In this document: positions 59,001-64,000 of the stretch, piece after piece
How positions within the stretch are numbered: position 1 is the first letter of the stretch
Layout of the letters: each line of letters starts with the position of its first letter
Assembly: GCA_029204225.1 (NCBI GenBank)
Contig: CM055109.1
Location: 46,974,184-47,038,183, forward strand
Source: Diphasiastrum complanatum
Taxonomy: Eukaryota > Streptophyta > Lycopodiopsida > Lycopodiales > Lycopodiaceae
Length of the DNA: 64,000 nt
Direction: 5' to 3'
Translations under genes and position numbers: made by a program
Notes under the pieces: generated by a model
Databases searched by the model: none
The model's input: the letters and a program-made list of their open reading frames with translations, nothing else
What the model was told of the DNA's origin: nothing

Positions 59001-62000
59001 ATTAGTAACATTAGTTTACTTAAAGTTCTGTAATCTGGACCTGTCATTCATTTGGTACTCTCTACAGCTATGTCAAATCAACAGCTTATTGACAGTGGGA
59101 AGACAACATTGGATGAAACAGATCAAACAATAGAACGTTCTAAAAAGGTGTGGTCATGCTAAGAACCTTTTTAGTCTTCTATCTCATGATAGTTTCATGA
59201 TTTTGTGATTCTCTTGGAAGGTCATGCATGTTTGCAACAATCTTCTTTTAATTTTGTTTTTCTGGTACTTTTAAGCCCGATTTCTTAGTCTTGACTCTTT
59301 GTATCGGGCAATTATCGAGCTGCAATTGATGTACAGGTGGTTGAAGATACTGTCAATGTAGGTGCACAAACTGCCTTGACTTTAAAATCTCAGGTAAATT
59401 TGGGAAGCATGTACAGGTGTAGGTGCATTCTACTCTGCTTGAAAATTTGCTTCTGTATATGAACATAAAGTAGGATGTTGTTATGGAAGTTTGAAGCATA
59501 TTTGCAATCTGTTTTTTCTGTACAGCTGTGTAACAAATACATTCTACATGATCGTATGGAATGCTCCATAAAAAAATGGGACATTTTACTCAGAAAATTG
59601 GTCTATTAATTCCCTGGTGGAACATCCCCGGGTCAGAGAGCCAGAAACCATGGTGGCACTGCTGAGTGGAACGGGGCCACGGGAAGGTGTCGGTTAGGAT
59701 TGAGCAGAAGGGGGATGGGAGCAGGGAGCAGGAGCAATGATCAGCTGAAGGGAGGCAGGGAATTGTGAGCAGGATCTAGAGATTCTAGACTGGGCATGTA
59801 ACAGGAAGAGGATGGGCGTTGGGAGTAGGCTGAGGATCCAACTTCTAATCGCTGTAGACAACCAATGGATGACAAGTTTCTTGCAAGTTTGGAAACAAAT
59901 AAAGCACTTTCTATCTCGTCTTGTTGGTTGGATTGAAGTTTAACTTGAATGTGGCCAAAACCTTGTATTACTTGGTTGCCATCATCACCTAAACTCACAT
60001 TGTTTGTTCGAGTCATGCTCGTAGTCAATAGATCATTCTTCATCGGATGCACTGGAGTCAGGTACACTCACATGTGCTTAAGGTAGATTCCATTTTTGAC
60101 AAAGAATTTGTCTTTATTGCTTCTCTCTCAAACAAAAAGGAGGCCTGTCTTTGGATTGGTTCTGAGATCTTTTGGAAGATCCTGTCCCCTTCCTCTTACA
60201 TTCATAGTAACCTGCTTGATTGTACATCATTTTCGAAGTGTCCATTATTTTCACAATAGTAACGTGGATCTTTATTTCTTGAATCACTTGAGGGTGTATA
60301 GAATCCACCCCGAGAACTTTGAAAATCAGTGGAAGGCTGAGAATAAGTACCTGGTATTCGAAGATTGGAAGGAACAATTTTGATAGTTGCCTCTTCCTCT
60401 TCCTGTTCCCTGACCTCTTTCTCTTAAATTTTTTGACCTTGTAGTATGGCCTTGATCATGGCTTTTATTGAGAACCTTTCCTTATTAAATCTTCTCACAA
60501 GAAGATTTATGAGAATTCCTAGAGATAGGGGATGTACCTTCTTTCACTATCAAAGTTTTCACATGTCAATAGGAAGAGGGCAATCTATTCATTACAATAC
60601 ATAATATTGACATCAACAATTGCTTCATTCACAATTCCTCGTTGGTCACACACCTCCTTGATCTTGGTGAAAAAGTAGCTTGACTGATTGAGTTTCATCC
60701 ATCTTCTTGATAAGGTTTTGTTTGAGGAAAAAAATTCTAGTGGCATTGACTTCTTTACTGTGTTGCAGCGGATCGCGATCCGCTGCAAAAACGATCCGAA
60801 CGTCAGCGATCTGCGACCTGGATCGCAAATTTTTTTTTTTTTTTTTGTGGAAAAAGTAGTAATGGCCAATTTTTTTTTTTTTTGAGTTTAATACTAACTA
60901 AATCAGTTTTGAATGGTGTTCTGATGCCAATGGTTTGCAGATCTACTGATTCCGTTTTCTGTTAAAAAATGATAAAAAGAGTTAGAAAGAGCCTTCCTTA
61001 GATTGGTAGGAATTGTATACTTCTTTTGGAATAGCTGAAACAGGGGGTTCGGGGGGCGGTAGCTCCCCGGTGGGGGGTTTGGGGCGTTGCCCCCCAACGG
61101 CGGGGTCCGGGGGCACCCGACGGTAAGGCCTCTTCATGATTTGGCCTTCCAACTCCCTGAGTGAAAACACACTTTTTGGTGTTTCGCACCCGAAACAGTC
61201 GGCAGACTACACAATCCAAATTTCTGAAACCATATGAAAATGCAGCCAGTTTTCTTAAACCATCTACTGATGTCCAGATTTCTACTCAATGTAGCCCATA
61301 GCCATCTGAAACCAAGCAACAGATCTGCATAACAATTGCTTTTTTGATATCCTTTCACATGATACCCATATTGGCAACTATACAAAAAAAAAAAATTTGC
61401 GTTCCGGGAAACCCTAATGGGGAATCCCGGATTGCGTTCCGGAACGCGGACTGCAACCTTGCTTCTTTATATAGAGCTTGAAGTGTTGATCAAGGTTCAT
61501 TTGGTTGATGGCGAAGTTTAGGGGATCAATGGTCAAACCAGTGTTTTGCCTCTCAGAAGTGCAGTAGATGAGGCACCAACAGATCTTATTTTTAGTAGCT
61601 ATCTGGTTGTCATTTGCTCTGGTTTTCAGTAAATGTTAATCCTACAGTTTGGGCTATCAACTGTATGGATGATGATCACTGTTGCAATCGTTTTACACTG
61701 GAGATGTGAGTGCAATGTGCATACAGTTGGGGGCATAAATATTGGGCCCTTCTCGGCGCGCATTTGGACCCCATTTTTATTTACGGGGGGCGGTAGCATT
61801 TTTATCTACAGTGTCTATATAGCAGGAAGCTCTAGGGGGTCCGGGGGGCGGTAGCCCCCTGGTGGGGGGTTTGGGGGGCAACGCCCCCCAACGGCGGTGT
61901 CCGGGGGCTGCCGGTAGACCCCGGCCCCGACGGTAAGGCCTCTTCATGATTTGGCCTTCCAACTCCCTGAGTGGGTGTTTCGCACCCGAAACAATCGGCA

Positions 62001-64000
62001 AACTACACAGTCATAATGCTCTCAATCAGAGCTCTCATCTGATACCCATATTGCCTAAAAAAATTTCAAAAAAAAAAAACGATTCTGCGCAATTCTGGGA
62101 AAATCCCAAAACGCGATTCTGAATCGCGATTCTGACTGCGATTCTGAATCGCGGTGCATCTATGGTCTATTGCAATGGATTTTTATCATTCTATGCAACA
62201 ATAATTGGAAAGGAAAGTAGCTCTTTAGAGGAGGGCGCGAGAGAGAAGAGAACATTTAACTTCCCCTACAATCTTCACTCGGACTGTCGACCTTTAAGTA
62301 AGTTGCATGTACCAATATCTACAAGAATGAATATATTACACTGTATTTATAACTAAGCATTCTATTTATCAACTTCAGGATCTCATTAAGGGCATGAACT
62401 TAGCATTACTCATTTCGATAACAGAGTCTTTTTTAGGAGGGAGAGTTACAAACATACTATTGGCACCTACTTTGGCTTTGAGTTCCCTATGCTTTTATTT
62501 GACATTAGATTGTGCTTTGGGCACACGATCCCTGTATTTGCTATTTGACATTTATAAGAGATGCATATTGATTGCTGGGTTTTGAACCCTTTCAAAGCTT
62601 TCCTATTCGATGCAGGATTAGAAGCTTTGTTTTACTCCTAGCCAGAAGTGGAAACGTGCTTAGGTAAAGTTTTCAAGCAGAGGCTTTTCATTTAGCCATC
62701 ACTACTTCGTGGAATAGGAGCACATTGAGATTGGTTTAGCTGAACTTCAGATACATTCACCTTGGATCATTCAACACAGTTGTTGAGATAGTTATTGATA
62801 GTTAGATTGCTCTTTGCATTTGCAATCTGTCTCTGTTGGTGTTATGTTGTGATCTTTTGCTCATAACAAACACCATGTCCAATTCGGCAATGCCCAATCC
62901 TATCAGCTTTGAACCTACTTTATTGGCTCTGAATATAGCAAGGAGTTCGAAGGAATGGATATATAAACACAACAGCATACTGGCTTAGGGAGCGACAAAT
63001 TTACTTATGTTTGAATCTAGCAGACTTTGTGCTCAGATTTTGCTAGTTGTTGAATTCAAATTTCAGTGCTTTAGCAGAATCAGGCATGCGCCTTTGACTA
63101 TCTGCGATGCTAGCTAACATGTAGCTCAAGTAAACATAGACCAATTGGACAACAGCTAATTGTACATGCGTATGTGCACACATTTCGAAAAGAGGCCAAC
63201 AACTAAAAATGCACAAAAATCACAAACCCTAGATTCAACTGTAGTCTGTCGCATGTCTTGGTGGGCAGTGGCAAAGAGATCACTTTTCTCAGAAATCAAT
63301 CTCTTGCTCTCCAAGGCTCTCAACAGTCACCCTTGCACCCCCTCTTTCTTTCCTAAAGTTGAAATTCACAACTAATGGGGATTAGGCTTGTTAAATAAGA
63401 AATTTAATATTGACTCAAATCATGTTCCGTATGGAACTGAACGTTCCATTCCATAGGTAGGGATCTGAACATGATGTCAAAAAAGCGTAGGACATGTATC
63501 TATGACATGTGTCAATAAGATGATGCGAGAAGGAATGTATTGGCCATTTCCTTGACATACTGACAAGTATTGCACATGACTTGGATTCTGTTTATCACTT
63601 GAATTGTATATATAACCAAGAAAATGTGTCAAGAAATCTTTTAGTGCAAATTCATTACAAGATATAGTAAGCATAGATTTGCTGTAGGATATCTATTTTT
63701 CATGCTCAATAATATTACAAGTGGTTTAGGCTGAAATGTAACAGTTTTGATGGCCAATAAAAGTATGAAATTCAGGCTTTTAAAGCTGGAACTCTCCTTT
63801 TTGACTGGATGTTGAGTCTTATTCTCAGTTTCTTTAGGTTATTTAAGAGTTGGTTTTGCTCAAGATATTTTGTTTAGTCTCATCTTTGGTAGTCATTCAA
63901 GATAAAACCAAAAGACCTTACATTGGGTCGATTTCTGGATGTGCAGACTGAACAGATGGGTAGGATTGTTAACGAGTTAGACAACATTCAATTCTCAATC
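44001..64000 (+). CDS. NPSN13: Novel plant SNARE, NPSN13-like (3' truncated by window)
   Basis: Coding exons: 44001-44077, 52036-52128, 54175-54268, 54716-54753, 55458-55555, 59068-59147, 59337-59393 and 63947 to the window edge. All use GT/AG and join in one frame, giving 197 visible residues of about 270 usual for the family. The protein starts MASGFELSPELADLDGQLKD, continues KLDKIKDANRQSKQLEELTS, then EFDREIKEEEAKHPPEV and ELNSYVALRK, typical of NPSN N-terminal helices. The Qb-SNARE motif begins near MSNQQLIDSGKTTLDETDQT and runs on as TEQMGRIVNELDNIQFSI. The rest of the SNARE helix and the C-terminal membrane anchor lie beyond 64000. NPSN proteins are plant Qb-SNAREs; NPSN11 acts with KNOLLE-type syntaxins at the division plane, and NPSN13 is at the plasma membrane and endomembranes. 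Wording such as SSLGNRKAELFEGG favours NPSN13 over NPSN11. The introns, up to 8 kb, are filled with transposons. Confidence 0.94.
44078..46237 (+). other. NPSN intron 1, 5' part, no gene
   Basis: Canonical donor TC|GTAAGT at 44078. A loose triplicate with AGCATTTGAAGCACTTCAGC-like units of about 45 bases lies at 45028-45130. Open frames near 44310-44590 have no family resemblance. Otherwise nothing is recognised before the copia insertion. Confidence 0.6.
46243..46644 (+). repeat. 5' LTR of the intronic copia element
   Basis: 402 bases, TGGTTAGAATTAATGG to CGATTCTAACA. It matches 50433-50853 except for about a dozen substitutions, one extra G near the start and a missing 22-base unit. The two LTRs are identical at insertion, so these differences mark an old event. 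Confidence 0.93.
46645..46657 (+). promoter_or_regulatory. Primer-binding site for initiator Met-tRNA
   Basis: TGGTATCAGAGCC follows the LTR end TAACA directly, without a spacer. It matches the complement of the plant initiator tRNA-Met 3' end and is the usual copia primer site. Confidence 0.93.
46680..47080 (+). other. Copia leader with degenerate 15-30 bp repeats
   Basis: The stretch between PBS and gag consists of repeated words such as GGTGGAGGT, GGTGCAGGTTT and GGCAGATCTGAGG. The frame 46743-47006 through it has no domain and is probably non-coding leader. Confidence 0.5.
47081..47914 (+). pseudogene. Copia Gag and protease N-terminus
   Basis: The frame from 47225 gives the UBN2-type Gag: KLHTLKMESEESITDFITRV, then FDELNGLLLQEELRRQNLIS. 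A Lys/Gln-rich basic region follows, then a zinc knuckle CNFCGKYGHFAFEC (CX2CX4HX4C intact, about 47668-47709). The protease active site WYIDSGATQHM lies at about 47838-47870. The frame then ends by a shift at 47914. Gag upstream of 47225 is recognisable only in other frames. The rest of the protease and the GAG-pre-integrase zinc region are deleted: only about 100 bases separate the DSG site from the integrase core, instead of several hundred. Confidence 0.9.
47930..48780 (+). pseudogene. Copia integrase, frameshifted
   Basis: The core begins HTDLCGPMQTESIGGASYFM (first catalytic Asp), with IFVDDFSRKVWIYLLKYKSQ and ILRSDKGG (second Asp). After a +1 shift near 48150 it continues STEFQELCKEHGIKRQFA and the catalytic Glu region NRVPERKNRSIVESARSML, where the usual Q/G-N-G-V-x-E-R reads H-N-R-V-P-E-R. 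A second shift near 48320 leads to the C-terminal stretch DHLRVFGCIAYAHIPKDNRQ with KCLFLGYDEEEKAYGLYN. These are the expected copia integrase landmarks in order. Confidence 0.9.
48770..50290 (+). pseudogene. Copia reverse transcriptase and RNase H
   Basis: RT motifs appear in order: WDLFELPASKKPIGCKWIYR, KARLVAKGYAQREGIDYEDT, FAPVAKMNTLRSVLAIASHF, then VKSAFLNDYLEEEVYLEQPQ and KLKKALYGLKHTYEQ. A frame change and small deletion near 49380 removes the usual QAPRAWY stretch. The catalytic box YVDDLIITGSN (about 49471) is intact, and QYCLGIEV follows. RNase H (49665-50291) has PDISYAVSMVSQFMSLPK, DADWAGNAEDRRSTTGYAF and EYRATTSATCEAIWLRRIL with WCDNQSC. A stop at 49601-49603 and one at 50289-50291 interrupt it. 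Confidence 0.92.
50421..50432 (+). promoter_or_regulatory. Polypurine tract of the copia element
   Basis: ATTAAGGGGGAG abuts the 3' LTR start TGTTAGAATT, the usual plus-strand primer site. Confidence 0.9.
50433..50853 (+). repeat. 3' LTR of the intronic copia element
   Basis: 421 bases, TGTTAGAATT to CGATTCTAACA. It carries three copies of the 22-base unit ending CTATTTTTAGTATAG where the 5' LTR has two, which explains most of the length difference. Confidence 0.93.
51200..51800 (-). pseudogene. Ty3/gypsy RT-connection and RNase H fragment in NPSN intron 1
   Basis: On the minus strand the piece at about 51790-51685 reads DLIALRGFLRLVVFHHKGVK then AAPLTNMVQK, the end of gypsy RT. Further on (51566-51347) is RNase H: NYPTHERDLYAIIHALKASR and YTGHDTFKYFCNQPDFRGRQ, then ARWIGLFQELHMEM. 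NENCLADTLSR follows near 51320. The Asp in the usual T-D-H is Gly in this copy. It is a short internal fragment, antisense to the host gene, without LTRs. Confidence 0.85.
55556..59067 (+). other. NPSN intron 5, 3.5 kb
   Basis: Donor ATCAA|GTGAGA and acceptor TCTACAG|CT. The exons on either side join as ...NVRMAS-T-MSNQQLID, as in the family, so no exon is missing between them. It contains a diverged tandem duplication (56998-57210) and otherwise no recognised gene or bounded transposon. Confidence 0.75.
56998..57210. repeat. 103-bp diverged tandem duplication
   Basis: Copy one (GCTCCTGAACCTTGTCGTTG...) from 56998 and copy two (GCTCCTGAACGTTGTTGTTG...) from 57101 share spacing and most bases, including GGAAAGTT and GGTGATGAGGGGTG-like ends. 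The copies have clearly drifted. Confidence 0.75.
60758..61461. mobile_element. hAT-like non-autonomous DNA transposon, 704 bp
   Basis: A perfect 8-bp target duplication CTTCTTTA flanks it (60750-60757 and 61462-61469). Its ends are CTGTGTTGCAG on the left and, reverse-complemented, CAAGGTTGCAG on the right. Both subterminal regions lead through GC-rich palindromes to long A/T runs. The left end contains a perfect 24-base palindrome (60764-60787) and the right end the palindrome GCGTTCCGGAACGC. It carries no transposase. The 8-bp duplication and short inverted ends fit hAT. It sits inside a copia gag frame, so it is younger than that copia copy. Confidence 0.85.
61043..61212. repeat. GC-rich hairpin block, copy A
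   Basis: A G-run-rich block (GGGGGGCGGTAGC, GGTGGGGGGTTTGGGG, GCCCCCCAACGGCGG) followed by a unique part (GACGGTAAGGCCTC, CCAACTCCCTGAGTG, GTTTCGCACCCGAAAC). It recurs at 61835-62011. Complementary G and C runs can fold into hairpins, and the G runs into quadruplexes. It lies inside the hAT-like element. Confidence 0.88.
61835..62160. mobile_element. GC-rich hairpin block copy B with the right end of a related element
   Basis: 61835-62011 repeats block A closely, with a 12-15 base insertion and small deletions. Like element A, it is followed by GATACCCATATTG, an A-run and a palindrome-rich end, here built on GATTCTG/AATCGC words (GCGATTCTGAATCGC). This corresponds to the right end of the 704-bp element but with different palindrome letters. 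A left end and target duplication were not found, so it is probably 5'-truncated. Confidence 0.7.

Larger units (their letters stand above)
59740..61620 (-). pseudogene. Ty1/copia Gag-protease remnant, interrupted by a hAT-like element
   Basis: On the minus strand, removing the element 60758-61461 and one copy of its 8-bp duplication restores the continuous frame ALYKEVNATRIFFLKQNLIK, which runs on to MDETQSV, then SYFTKIKEVCDQRGIVNEAI: the UBN2 Gag domain. A degenerate knuckle YYCENNGHFEND lies near 60240. The following frame (60067-59741) reads NVSLGDDGNQVIQGFGHIQV and LFVSKLARNLSSIGCLQRLE, the copia protease to GAG-pre-integrase stretch. Integrase and RT are absent. The remnant is antisense to NPSN. 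Confidence 0.85.
59394..63946 (+). other. NPSN intron 7, 4.55 kb, nested transposons
   Basis: Donor TCTCAG|GTAAAT, acceptor TGTGCAG|ACTGAACAG. Exons on both sides join as LKSQ-TEQMGRIV in the SNARE helix. It holds a minus-strand copia gag remnant, a hAT-like element inside it and a second related GC-rich copy. From about 62165 to 63946 I see no recognisable gene or bounded repeat. Confidence 0.8.

Noticed and set aside
60741-62160. CRISPR-like or satellite array
   Set aside because: Only two related units, with inverted ends and an 8-bp target duplication around the first; they are transposon copies. No CRISPR array is seen anywhere in the window.

Overview
This is plant nuclear DNA. Two conserved plant genes with small exons and kilobase-scale introns sit in a sea of decayed LTR retrotransposons, small DNA transposons and long (GA)n microsatellites. 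The long transposon-filled introns suggest a plant with a large genome, but I cannot name the species. There are no bacterial-type operons, no rRNA and no intact tRNA gene.

Layout. 1-11.9 kb is mostly retrotransposon debris: LTR-like sequence (1-1130), a minus-strand Ty3/gypsy gag-protease-RT fragment ending in a (GA)57 tract (1831-3626), a 128-bp tandem duplication (4698-4955), a Met-tRNA-primed LTR with its primer-binding site (5328-5849) inserted into a gypsy gag (5850-6088), a probable Tat/Athila-type leader, PBS and LTR (6370-7990), and copia gag debris (8040-8720). 12008-24002, minus strand, is a complete ten-exon gene for a plant polypyrimidine tract-binding protein with three RRMs, about 550 residues. 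Its introns hold a decayed gypsy pol (14.5-16.7 kb) and a 402-bp hAT-like element with an 8-bp target duplication (20150-20551).

24-43.5 kb between the two divergently transcribed genes is transposon-rich: a copia integrase tail (24764-25051), a heavily decayed stretch ending in a chromodomain-bearing gypsy tail and LTR (29690-30500), and a 9-kb LTR element (31400-40311). In that element the pol block points opposite to the LTRs, the protease and a long accessory coding region. A tRNA-derived SINE-like element lies near 43.4 kb.

44001-64000 and beyond, plus strand, is a gene for a novel plant SNARE (NPSN13-like, Qb-SNARE). Eight coding exons are visible; the last is cut by the window edge, so the transmembrane end is missing. 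Intron 1 contains a decayed Ty1/copia element with both LTRs, PBS, PPT and a perfect AAACC target duplication (46243-50853). Intron 7 contains a minus-strand copia gag that was itself split by a 704-bp hAT-like element with an 8-bp target duplication.

The two host genes have no obvious shared pathway: one acts in pre-mRNA splicing, the other in membrane fusion. Exon junctions were placed by joining reading frames across GT/AG sites and comparing with what I know of the Arabidopsis families. All retroelement coding regions seen carry stops, frameshifts or deletions.
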